Source of the DNA: JAISGQ01 sp045604155
GTDB taxonomy: Bacteria > Bacillota > Clostridia > Oscillospirales > Acutalibacteraceae
DNA length: 64,000 nucleotides
NCBI GenBank assembly: GCA_045604155.1
Contig: JAZUNN010000060.1
Location: 1 to 64,000, forward strand
Direction: 5' to 3'
The notes under the pieces are model-generated. The model was not told the DNA's origin, made no database searches, and saw nothing but the letters and a program-made list of their open reading frames with translations. This document shows, in pieces, positions 32,896 to 41,295 of this stretch (position 1 is the stretch's first letter; every line of letters begins with the position of its first letter). The position numbers and the translations under genes were made by a program.

Positions 32896-34974
32896 ATGAA
32901 GAGATGTCTGGCATCCCTGTTGGCCCTTGTTCTTATCCTCGCCGCTGCATGGATTCCCTCTGCGGGTCCCAAAGCCGAAGCAGCATCTTTCACCGATCTG
33001 ACTCAGGCTCAGATCACTGCAGAAATGGGTCTTGGCTGGAATCTTGGCAACCAGCTTGAGGCTAACCTCAACGGCACTCCTTCCGAAACCGCATGGGGCA
33101 ACCCCACTATCACGCCTTCCGTTTTCACTGCTGTCAAGGCCGCAGGCTTTGACACCGTCCGAATCCCCGTTTCATGGCTGAGCTATATCGGCAGTGACTA
33201 CACCATCGACTCCGCATGGATGGCACGTGTAAAGGAAGTTGTTGATATGGCTATTGCTGCTGACCTTTACGTTGTTATCAATATTCACGGCGACGGCTAC
33301 AGCTCTGTTACAGGCGGATGGCTCCTTCCCGGCTCCTCTGATCAGACCACCATCAAGGCTAAGTTCAAGGCTGTATGGACTCAGATTGCAACTACCTTCA
33401 AAGATTACGACGAGCACCTCATTTTCGAGGGCATGAACGAAATCGGCGCAGACGCAAACTATGACTGGGAAACCGTCAACAATTACTATACAAATATAAA
33501 TGATTACAACCAGATCTTCATCGACGCTGTCCGTGCAACAGGCGGCAACAACCAGAAGAGATGGCTTATCATAACCGGATGGAACACCAATATCGACTAC
33601 ACCACCAATCAGTGGCTCAACTTCACTCTCCCCACCGACAGCTGCAATTCTTCTCCCAGATATATGATCTCCGTTCATTACTACAGTCCCTGGGAATTCT
33701 GCGGCAACGAGAGCTATGACGTTGTAAACTGGGGTTCTGCCGCCACTTCCTCTGTTGCAACATGGGGCAATGAGGATTATATGATCGAGCAGATTGCTCT
33801 CTGCTATGACAATTTCGTTTCCAAGGGTTATCCCGTATTTGTCGGTGAGTTCGGATGCATTGACAAGAACAACACCGCTATGCGCACTTACTGGGCAGAG
33901 TCCTTTGTAGAGCTCTGCAAGGACAATGGCTGCGTTCCCGTATGGTGGGACAACGGCTGGAACGGTTCTTACGGTTTCGGACTCTTTGACAGAAGCTCCG
34001 CAACCCAGACTCAGCCCGAGATCATCAAGGCAATGGTAAATGCTATGGGCAGCAGTTCCTCCACCACTCAGACCACACAGACAACTACTGTTACAACCAC
34101 CCAGACCGCTGCCACCACTGCATCAACCACAAACTCCACTACCACCACTACAAAGGCTACCACAGCCACCACTCAGGCATCAGGCTCTTCTTCCGATGCC
34201 AATAACTACGTTATCACCATCAACGGAACTTCCGCTCTTAAGTATATCATTGTAAACGGCTATCACCTTTCCCTTTCCGACGGCAGCGCAACCTACTGGG
34301 AAAATGCTGCTGTAAGCAACGGCTCTGCAACTGTTCTTGTACCCAAGGCGAATGCCTATTCCCTTACAATCGACTTCAAGAGTGAACAGTGGGGTTCTGC
34401 AATCACCTCATGGAGCGGCGATATCACTTCCGATATCACCCTCAACTTTGACGGCTCAAAGGTCACCGCTTCTGGCAGCAGCGGCTCTGCAGCAACCACT
34501 ACAACAACCAATGTCACAACCACAACCGCAAAGTCCACTACTACAACAACGACCACTACAACAACCAAGGCAACCACAACTACCACCAAGCCTACTACAA
34601 CCACCACCGCAAAATCCACTACCACTGCAGCCACAACTACTACAACAAAGGCTACCACTACCACTCAGGCTTCATCTTCCTCCAATTCCGATAATTACGC
34701 CGTCACCATCAGGACTTCCGGCAGCGGCTCATCCCTTGCTTATCTCATGATAAACGGCTATCACCTCTCCGTTGCTGACAACAGCGTCGGCACCTACTGG
34801 GAAAATGCAGCGGCAGGCAACGGCACTGTTGTTTACATTCCCAAGTCCCAGTCCTGGGGCATCACCATTGATTTCAAGCAGAGCGAGTGGGGTTCTTCCT
34901 CCGCTTCCTGGAGCGGTACTGTCACCTCTGACATGACCCTCACCTTCAACGGTTCTTCCGTTTCTGCTTCCTGA
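32896..34974 (+). CDS. secreted endoglucanase, GH5 with two C-terminal binding-type modules
   Basis: The 692-aa enzyme has a signal peptide (1-~33, ending AEA-A) and a GH5 catalytic domain (~40-385). The domain shows GWNLGNQLEA, the acid/base E182 in EGMNEI and the nucleophile E318 in VGEFG, and most resembles subfamily 4. Two ~90-residue modules with the pattern Y-x-x-x-NGYHLS...TYWENAA...W-S-G follow, joined by Thr-rich linkers (~388-430 and ~530-600). They are probably carbohydrate-binding, but I cannot assign a CBM family. No dockerin is seen, so it is likely a free cellulase or beta-glucanase. Confidence 0.9.
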   Translation: MKRCLASLLALVLILAAAWIPSAGPKAEAASFTDLTQAQITAEMGLGWNLGNQLEANLNGTPSETAWGNPTITPSVFTAVKAAGFDTVRIPVSWLSYIGSDYTIDSAWMARVKEVVDMAIAADLYVVINIHGDGYSSVTGGWLLPGSSDQTTIKAKFKAVWTQIATTFKDYDEHLIFEGMNEIGADANYDWETVNNYYTNINDYNQIFIDAVRATGGNNQKRWLIITGWNTNIDYTTNQWLNFTLPTDSCNSSPRYMISVHYYSPWEFCGNESYDVVNWGSAATSSVATWGNEDYMIEQIALCYDNFVSKGYPVFVGEFGCIDKNNTAMRTYWAESFVELCKDNGCVPVWWDNGWNGSYGFGLFDRSSATQTQPEIIKAMVNAMGSSSSTTQTTQTTTVTTTQTAATTASTTNSTTTTTKATTATTQASGSSSDANNYVITINGTSALKYIIVNGYHLSLSDGSATYWENAAVSNGSATVLVPKANAYSLTIDFKSEQWGSAITSWSGDITSDITLNFDGSKVTASGSSGSAATTTTTNVTTTTAKSTTTTTTTTTTKATTTTTKPTTTTTAKSTTTAATTTTTKATTTTQASSSSNSDNYAVTIRTSGSGSSLAYLMINGYHLSVADNSVGTYWENAAAGNGTVVYIPKSQSWGITIDFKQSEWGSSSASWSGTVTSDMTLTFNGSSVSAS

Positions 34975-35016
34975 AATCGAATAACTTAACATACTCCACA
35001 TTCCGTTTCATACCCC

Positions 35017-35058
35017 ATAAAGCAGAAGGCTCGCCATATGGCGAGCTTTCTGCTTTAT
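35017..35058 (+). terminator. long-stem terminator after the cellulase
   Basis: A 19-bp stem with one G-T pair (35017-35035, 35040-35058) and 4-nt loop ATAT. Confidence 0.85.
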
Positions 35059-35067
35059 AATGCAAAA

Positions 35068-35094
35068 TGCGGACAGTGATTATCACTGTCCGCA
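35068..35094. terminator. second hairpin after the cellulase
   Basis: A perfect 12-bp stem TGCGGACAGTGA/TCACTGTCCGCA with 3-nt loop. No T-run; it may be a tandem backup terminator or a repeat. Confidence 0.5.
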
Positions 35095-35196
35095 CCTAAT
35101 TCAATACTATATCACAACATAAAATATAAGTCTACTATTTTTTTATTTTTCTGATATTATTTTTTATGCCGGCAAGTAAAATACAAGGAGATAAAT

Positions 35197-35961
35197 ATGG
35201 AAAAGAAAAACGATACATGGTACAGAGAGATATGGAGTCTTGACATCAAAAACCACTCCTGGACAGAAGAAACAAAAATGCAGGTGGATTTTATCATCAA
35301 AGTCCTGAATCTAAGAGGCGATGAAAGAATTCTTGACCTTGCCTGCGGATTCGGCAGGCACAGTCTTGAGCTTGCACGCAGAGGTTTTTCCGTTGTCGGC
35401 GTCGACATTACAAAGGACTATATCGACGATGCCGTAAAGCAGGCGGGAAAGGAAAATCTTTCTGCAAAATTTTACTGCATGGATATAAGGGATGCTGATT
35501 TCTGCGATGAGTTCGATGTTGTTCTGAATATGGCAGACGGTGCTGTGGGATATCTTGAAAATGATGAGGAAAACCTGAAAATATTCGATGTTGTGTCAAA
35601 GGCTCTGCGCCCTGGCGGCAAGCACCTTATGGACATTATGAGTGCGGATTATGCCGACTCTCATTTTCCGTGCAATCTGTGGGATATGGGTGAAAAGGGC
35701 ATTACCCTTTCAAGGTTTGAATGGGATAAGGAAAGTAAAATCATGCTGTACGGGCAGAATGATTTTGCTTACGGCGAGGCTCTGCCCCGTCCCGATTTCG
35801 GTCTTGCCGACCCTATCAGGCTTTATCACAGAGATGAAGTCCGGGAGATAACGCAGCAGCGAGGCATGAGGGTAACTGCTGTATACGGCGGTTTTTCCCT
35901 ACGCACTGCAAGTGATAACGATATCCAGATGGTGATCTGCTCGGAGAAAAGCAGGAAATAG
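35197..35961 (+). CDS. class I SAM-dependent methyltransferase
   Basis: The 254-aa protein has motif I ILDLACGFGRHSLELA, an acidic GVDI after strand 2, MDIRD and a LRPGGKHLMD motif. This is the standard Methyltransf_11/25 Rossmann fold. The substrate cannot be predicted; there is no rRNA- or DNA-specific NPPY/DPPY motif, so a small molecule or protein target is more likely. An AAGGAG site precedes ATG 35197. It stands alone behind the cellulase terminators. Confidence 0.85.
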   Translation: MEKKNDTWYREIWSLDIKNHSWTEETKMQVDFIIKVLNLRGDERILDLACGFGRHSLELARRGFSVVGVDITKDYIDDAVKQAGKENLSAKFYCMDIRDADFCDEFDVVLNMADGAVGYLENDEENLKIFDVVSKALRPGGKHLMDIMSADYADSHFPCNLWDMGEKGITLSRFEWDKESKIMLYGQNDFAYGEALPRPDFGLADPIRLYHRDEVREITQQRGMRVTAVYGGFSLRTASDNDIQMVICSEKSRK

Positions 35962-36066
35962 CGAAGGTTGAGTTTTTTGCTGAGTTCTTTGTTTTTTCTC
36001 TCCCCCGGTAATCGTTTTCGATTACATCTCCCTTCGTCAGAGGGGCCTTGGGTGGGTGGTTTTTAC
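35955..36066. repeat. direct repeat with type 1 palindrome, left copy
   Basis: About 110 bp beginning at AGGAAATAGCG in the gene end. It contains CTCCCCCGG, the hairpin GTAATCG-TTTT-CGATTAC (36008-36025) and ATCTCCCTTCGTCAGAGGGG. A similar block is at 37468-37585. Confidence 0.7.
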
Positions 36067-36159
36067 GTAATTCGTATAAAATTGTGACAGCCTTCATTGA
36101 CAGCATTATGGACTTCACCTTTCAGCAATGCTATAATTTCACAAAAGGAGGGTACTGCT

Positions 36160-37476
36160 ATGGCATGGGATTGGAATAAAATGTTCGGTGAAAATTTCTT
36201 CTTCGAGCTTAAAAACAGCCAGCGAAAATACTTCGGTCTTGATGAGATAGACGAGCCATGGGATCATGAGGTGTTTTACAGCAAGACCAATATCTGGTAC
36301 AAGCGCACCACGGTGTTCTTACGTGGTGATATTATCGTCAAGGTTATTTCCGAGGAAATCCGTATGCCGCAGGACGAGCCTACGCTTCGAAGCTATTGCG
36401 AATATGATGTTGAGCTTAAAACCGACAACCGTCAGATGATTCTTCCTCTGACGGCGAGAGGGAAGCCCAAAAAGCTGACGCCCACCAATGTTCTTGCATT
36501 CACTCCTACGGGCTGCAGATTCTATATTTCAATGGATACGGTAAACTCTCGTGGAACCTTTATTGATGTTTGCAATCTGAGAAACAACATTTCTCTTCCA
36601 ATCGGCGAAGACAAACGGATAAATAATATTCGTACTTCCGAGGATTTCCGCAGTTTTATTGAATATTATGTTTCCACCTGTCCCGAGGGATATTTTGATA
36701 AAGTGGAGCGAATGAAGAATTCTCCTCATGTGACTGTAAAATACCGCATTGGCGATATTTTCAGGATCGAAGCAGACAGATTCAATTACTGCTACGGAAT
36801 AATTACGGGTGAGGTTCAGAAAATCAGAGAATGGGCAGAGTTCCCTGAGTACCACAGCCTGCATACCGCCATGATGGTCCCGCTTATGATAAGGTATTAT
36901 GAACTTGTGACACCCGATCCAAACCTCACCGCCGATGACCTTGCCTCTGTTTCTCTCAGCAGTGCGGATATTTGCGGCGACAATGCTGTAATCTGGGGTA
37001 CACACGCCATTGTCGATCACAGGGACATAACGGCAGAGGACATCGCTTTCAATCTTGTATGCTCAAAGATAATTTCAAGGCGCAACGATGCAAATGTATT
37101 CACTCAGGAGAATTTTGCACGAATGGGATTCGGTGAGATGCCCGAAAATTACAACCTTCATGTTGAATGGGGCTTGGCCGTCACCACCCTCCCCTCCGCT
37201 CAGATATCCGAAAAACTGAGAGAATATCTGAAGGATTACTATTCTCCTTTCAGCGGCGTGCATATGGGCATATTCCCCGACATTATACCTGCCAACGGAG
37301 GATTGAAAGCCGTTGCCTGTTCATACAAAAAGGATCTCTTGCAGGAGCACAGCAAGGATATAAAAGACGAGCTGTTTTCATGCCTCGGTCTTCCGACAGA
37401 TGCATCATTTGACGATTTCGCCGCAAAGTTTGGCGGCATGACAAAAGCGCAGATTGCAGAGAGGCTCAGGAAATAA
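36160..37476 (+). CDS. uncharacterised protein with possible Imm26-like domain
   Basis: Start ATG 36160 follows AAAGGAGGG. The 438-aa soluble protein shows no signal or membrane segment. A central segment (~208-245, YRIGDIFRIEADRFNYCYGIITG) resembles the Imm26 immunity fold, in which a GD-x-F-x-I strand is followed by a Y-G-x-I/V strand. The rest is not recognised. The gene lies between two ~110-bp direct repeats, next to a SUKH-like gene, which fits an antitoxin/immunity cassette. The Imm26 call is tentative. Confidence 0.5.
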   Translation: MAWDWNKMFGENFFFELKNSQRKYFGLDEIDEPWDHEVFYSKTNIWYKRTTVFLRGDIIVKVISEEIRMPQDEPTLRSYCEYDVELKTDNRQMILPLTARGKPKKLTPTNVLAFTPTGCRFYISMDTVNSRGTFIDVCNLRNNISLPIGEDKRINNIRTSEDFRSFIEYYVSTCPEGYFDKVERMKNSPHVTVKYRIGDIFRIEADRFNYCYGIITGEVQKIREWAEFPEYHSLHTAMMVPLMIRYYELVTPDPNLTADDLASVSLSSADICGDNAVIWGTHAIVDHRDITAEDIAFNLVCSKIISRRNDANVFTQENFARMGFGEMPENYNLHVEWGLAVTTLPSAQISEKLREYLKDYYSPFSGVHMGIFPDIIPANGGLKAVACSYKKDLLQEHSKDIKDELFSCLGLPTDASFDDFAAKFGGMTKAQIAERLRK

Positions 37477-37585
37477 CGGGGGTTGTTTCTTTGTTGGTTT
37501 TTTTCTTTGTTATTTCTCTCCCCCGGTAATCGTTTTCGATTATATCTCCCTTCGTCAGAGGGGGCCTTGGATAGGTAGTTTTACA
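37468..37585. repeat. direct repeat with type 1 palindrome, right copy
   Basis: This block repeats the order of 35955-36066: AGGAAATAACG, T-rich stretch, CTCTCCCCCGG, hairpin GTAATCG-TTTT-CGATTA (37526-37542), ATCTCCCTTCGTCAGAGGGGG and CCTTGG-TAGGTAGTTTT. A truncated extra CCCTCGTCAGAGGGGC follows at 37585-37601. Confidence 0.7.
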
Positions 37586-37623
37586 CCCTCGTCAGAGGGG
37601 CTTTGAAAAATCTTATATTAAGC

Positions 37624-37657
37624 AATCCCCTGTACAGATAAATCTGTACAGGGGATT
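37624..37657 (-). terminator. hairpin after the SUKH-like gene
   Basis: A perfect 16-bp inverted repeat (37624-37639, 37642-37657) with a 2-nt loop, directly beyond the stop at 37664. The T-run on the minus strand is weak. Confidence 0.6.
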
Positions 37658-37663
37658 CTCAAT

Positions 37664-38143
37664 TCATATACTTATTCCGAGGATGCCGAAAAAGCCTTCC
37701 ACGCTGTCAAAAGCAAGGGGATTATCACCCATAAGTCCGTCGTACTCGTATATCTTGCCTGCGTCCTTGCCCTTTGCCTTTATCATGAAAACATGAAATT
37801 TTGTAGGTGTCAGGGCAATGGGGAAATATGTCTTTTTCGCCTTGCCCGTGCTCTGCATATTGCGGTACAGCTCCAGCGCCTGTCCAAAGGGAAGAATCAG
37901 AGGTACTGAGGTAGTGACTTCCGTGCCGTTGCTGTTATAGAAAGTGATGGTTTTATCAACTTCCACACCGTTGTATTTTCTCAGAAAATCAACATATGCA
38001 TCGGGAAATCTGAATCGGCTTTCTCTGAGAAACTCTTCAAAGGCTTCTTCATCGAGTGAGCCTTCTCTTTTTATGAAATTCTCTCTGAATGGGTTTTGTA
38101 TCCACATTCCACCGCTTCGTTCTTCCCAGTATTTTTCGTCCAC
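37664..38143 (-). CDS. SMI1/KNR4 (SUKH) family protein
   Basis: Start GTG 38143 follows AAAGGATGG. The 159-aa protein has the SUKH pattern: FEEFLRESRFRFPDAYVDFLRKYNGVEV (the L-P-x-x-y-x-x-f-l-x-x-N-G motif), a LPFGQ segment in the middle and a C-terminal FDSVEGFFGIL helix. SUKH proteins are widespread immunity proteins against polymorphic or contact-dependent toxins. No toxin gene is visible nearby, so its cognate partner is unknown. Confidence 0.75.
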   Translation of the reverse strand: MDEKYWEERSGGMWIQNPFRENFIKREGSLDEEAFEEFLRESRFRFPDAYVDFLRKYNGVEVDKTITFYNSNGTEVTTSVPLILPFGQALELYRNMQSTGKAKKTYFPIALTPTKFHVFMIKAKGKDAGKIYEYDGLMGDNPLAFDSVEGFFGILGISI

Positions 38144-38214
38144 AGGTAACCATCCTTTCGGATTTATTCATGCAAACAGTATACTCGGACAAAAAAACAT
38201 TGTCAATTCCACTT

Positions 38215-39732
38215 TTATCCCATAAGAGATACAGCTTCTGCCTTCATGTTTTCTATATCTTTTTTCATCATTTCACTATTGACTAAGGAATCAGAAAGCA
38301 CATTTTCCTCTATGTATTTTAAATCCTGAGCACTTTCCTCACTGCTACCGCTGATATAACCTGCAAAATTTCCGTCCCTGTCAAAATAGCTGGTATGTGC
38401 ACCGATATTTTCATAGTTAGGCTGAGATTCATTCATCTCGTAGTTATTAACTATCAAGTTATACTGATCCCATAATCCCCATGCCCAGTATTCTTCGGGG
38501 GTATATTCCTTTGAAACAATGTCACGCTCTCCCTTTACATCAGACACGGGACCGATTGAAACCTTTAAATCAGCTGTTTCTGCGGACACGGTGAATTTAA
38601 CAGCTATTCTCTCGCCGTTTTTATTTTTGGTATAGGGCTCAAAGGTGTAATGACACAGTACATCATCAAAACTTATATTTCTGCCAAGCTTCCCTTGGTA
38701 TATCTCACATATCTGACCTGCACATCTGATATTGACGCCGATATCCAAAACATCATAAAAAAGCACACCGTAGATCAGGTTTATATTCTCTAACTCTGTT
38801 GAGTAATAGCATTCATAATCACCGCTGTAATACTGGACAGCATAATCATAATATGACAGGTTATCTTCGTCATCAAGAAAATCACTGTACTTCCACGGAT
38901 TTTCCACCATGTATTCGTCTCTCATTTCGGTGAGAATGCACTTTTTGATTTTTTCTGTATCTTCTTCCGATATCTCTATGACTATCGGCTCCATGTCAGC
39001 AAGCAGATCCTCTCCGGCGTATGGTGAGGTAAAACCCTTTACCTCAATTCTGTTGTCATCATATACGGTGTATGCTATCCAGATGGAGTCTGACGTGATC
39101 CCCTCATATACCGTGCATATCTTGCCTTCAAAATCTGCACCCATTCCGAACTTGAGATACACTCCGTAGGTGCGTTCTTCTATATCTCGTCTTTCCTCAT
39201 AGGTTGTAAATTCATTAAGCAGTATATCTTTGACCTCTCTGAAGTTTACATCGGTTCTGGGATCGCCCTCTAATTCATCATAATTCACCGGATTTCCCTC
39301 TGCATCATAGAGATACATACCAAGGGAGCCTCCATCCAGAATACCGTCATCATAATCATCGGGAATTATTTCGATTGTGCTGCTGCGTATGGCTTCGATG
39401 AGCTTCTGCTTCTGCTCTTCAGTGATGGCAACAGGCTCATCCGCCTGGAACACCGACATTTTACCATCTATGTAATCGCCTGTCCAAAGCTGAACTGTGT
39501 TGTTTCCATAGACGGTGATGTTGGTGTAAAAATTTTCATGTACCTCGAAGGGTGTACCCGGCCCCAACCTTAGCATACACACGATATTATCATAGGAAAT
39601 GCCGAGTTCCGCTTCTCTTTCTCCAATTGTTATGATTTTGGGAGTTTCCTCTGTCTTGCCGCAGGCGGCAAAAACAGCAGCAACGCTTAATATGCATAAT
39701 ATAATTTCGAATAGCTTTATGGTCTTTTTCAT
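38215..39732 (-). CDS. lipoprotein of a tandem paralogue family, member 1
   Basis: The 505-aa protein has a signal peptide with lipobox (AVFAAC, Cys ~24). The mature part contains repeated units of the form ISYDNIVC...TNITVYGNNT...TGDY...EQKQKLIEAIRSS. About three such units can be traced, so each protein is itself internally repetitive. It shares long, almost identical DNA blocks with the next gene, for instance around 38485-38560 and 39995-40070. The function is unknown; an extracellular calcium- or ligand-binding role would be a guess. Confidence 0.72.
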   Translation of the reverse strand: MKKTIKLFEIILCILSVAAVFAACGKTEETPKIITIGEREAELGISYDNIVCMLRLGPGTPFEVHENFYTNITVYGNNTVQLWTGDYIDGKMSVFQADEPVAITEEQKQKLIEAIRSSTIEIIPDDYDDGILDGGSLGMYLYDAEGNPVNYDELEGDPRTDVNFREVKDILLNEFTTYEERRDIEERTYGVYLKFGMGADFEGKICTVYEGITSDSIWIAYTVYDDNRIEVKGFTSPYAGEDLLADMEPIVIEISEEDTEKIKKCILTEMRDEYMVENPWKYSDFLDDEDNLSYYDYAVQYYSGDYECYYSTELENINLIYGVLFYDVLDIGVNIRCAGQICEIYQGKLGRNISFDDVLCHYTFEPYTKNKNGERIAVKFTVSAETADLKVSIGPVSDVKGERDIVSKEYTPEEYWAWGLWDQYNLIVNNYEMNESQPNYENIGAHTSYFDRDGNFAGYISGSSEESAQDLKYIEENVLSDSLVNSEMMKKDIENMKAEAVSLMG

Positions 39733-39751
39733 TTTTCTTTCCCCTTTTCTT

Positions 39752-41272
39752 TTACTTCATCAGTTTTTTCGCTTCTGCCTTCATGTTTTCCATGTCCTCT
39801 TTCATTGTGCCATAAATTATGGTTTCCTCCATCCACCCGACAATATCTGCGCCGTTTTCACTATCGCTGCTTATATAGCCTGTCAGGTTTCCGTCCTTGT
39901 CAAAATAAGCGTAATGTGCACCGATCTTTTTATAGTTGGGCTGAGATTTATTCATCTCATATTCACAGGCTGTCCAGACGTAGTCACTCCATGCTCCCCA
40001 TGCCCAGTATTCTTCGGGGGTATATTCCTTTGAAACAATGTCACGCTCTCCCTTTAAATCAGACACGGGACCGAGTGCCATCTTCAGATTTCCTGTTTCA
40101 GCGGATACCGTTAATTTAACAGCTATTTTCTCTCCATTTTTGTCCTTTGCAAAGGACTCGCCTGTATAATGGCACCACACATCTTCAAAGCTTATGTTTT
40201 CGCCCTGCATTTCAAGATACTTGACGCTTATCATTGATGAGTATCTGATAAATTTATCTACGCCCAGAATTTCCAGTGCGAAAAGATCACTAAGAGGCTT
40301 CACCCCATATTCATCAGTGCAGAAAAATGCCTCCTTGCCGTGTGAATCATAATACTGAATTACTGTATGATAATTGCCCACATCTTCTTCGTCGCAATCA
40401 ACATAAAAATACCTGTTCTCCCTTGCCTCATCATTCACGTAGTCTCTCATTTCGGTCAGAATGCATTTTTTAAGCATTTCTGTTTCTTCATCAGTGATTT
40501 TAAAGGTTATGGGCTCCACTTCTGAGAACAGGTCATATCTCGGCTGGAAAGAAGTAAGTCCCCTTACTTCTACGGTGTTGTCGGCATAGACAGTGAATTC
40601 TGTCCAGAGTTTGCCGTAAACTGTCTGATTTATTTCTGAAAAAATCTTTTCCTTGAAGGATGTGCCCAGTCCGAACTTGACATAAAGTTCGTAGGTGCGT
40701 TCTTGTATGTCGTATCGTTCCTCGTACGGGAACATATCATACAGTATATTTTTGACTTCACTGACGTCCACATTTATCAGAGGATCGCCTTCTAATTTAT
40801 CATAATGTACTCTGTTGCCGTCAGCATCATAGAGAAGTATATCACGGGAGCCTCCGTACATAAACACTACACCATCGTAGTAATCATCGGGGAGTATTTC
40901 GATTGTGCTGCTGCGTATGGCTTCGATGAGCTTCTGTTTCTGCTCGTCGGTGATCTTTTTCTCATCTTGCACCATCACCGACATTTTTCCGCTATTATCA
41001 ACATAATCGCCTGTCCACAGCCGAGCGGTATTGTCTCCGTACACAGTGATGTTGGTGTAAAAGTCTTCATGCAGCGCAACGGGGGAACCGGGTTCCATTC
41101 TGAGTTCGCACACGATATTGTCATAGGAAATGCCGAGTTCCGCTTCTCTTTCCCCGATGGTTATTATTTTGGGTGTTTCCTCTGTCTTTTCCTCTGCCTT
41201 GCCGCAGGCGGCAAAGAGCAGAATGCAGAGAACGCTAAGTATAAGCGCTGTAAGTTTAATTGTCTTTTTCAT
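39752..41272 (-). CDS. lipoprotein of a tandem paralogue family, member 2
   Basis: The 506-aa protein has lipobox LFAAC (Cys ~22). It is the closest relative of member 1: IITIGEREAELGISYDNIVC and KEYTPEEYWAWG are shared exactly. The units with N-TNITVYGDNT occur in the same order. The gap to member 1 is 19 bp, so all three members are probably one operon. The strong similarity suggests a fairly recent duplication or gene conversion. Confidence 0.72.
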   Translation of the reverse strand: MKKTIKLTALILSVLCILLFAACGKAEEKTEETPKIITIGEREAELGISYDNIVCELRMEPGSPVALHEDFYTNITVYGDNTARLWTGDYVDNSGKMSVMVQDEKKITDEQKQKLIEAIRSSTIEILPDDYYDGVVFMYGGSRDILLYDADGNRVHYDKLEGDPLINVDVSEVKNILYDMFPYEERYDIQERTYELYVKFGLGTSFKEKIFSEINQTVYGKLWTEFTVYADNTVEVRGLTSFQPRYDLFSEVEPITFKITDEETEMLKKCILTEMRDYVNDEARENRYFYVDCDEEDVGNYHTVIQYYDSHGKEAFFCTDEYGVKPLSDLFALEILGVDKFIRYSSMISVKYLEMQGENISFEDVWCHYTGESFAKDKNGEKIAVKLTVSAETGNLKMALGPVSDLKGERDIVSKEYTPEEYWAWGAWSDYVWTACEYEMNKSQPNYKKIGAHYAYFDKDGNLTGYISSDSENGADIVGWMEETIIYGTMKEDMENMKAEAKKLMK

Positions 41273-41295
41273 TTCTTCATATCCCTTATTACTGA

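Noticed and set aside
34356..34664. Val-rich minus-strand frame across the cellulase linker
   Set aside because: Reverse reading of Thr codons (ACA/ACC) in the linker; low complexity only.
34080..34670. Short repeated units suggesting a CRISPR or minisatellite
   Set aside because: These are ACC/ACA codon runs of Thr-rich linkers in frame with the cellulase; no spacer structure. The same holds for 56400-56490.
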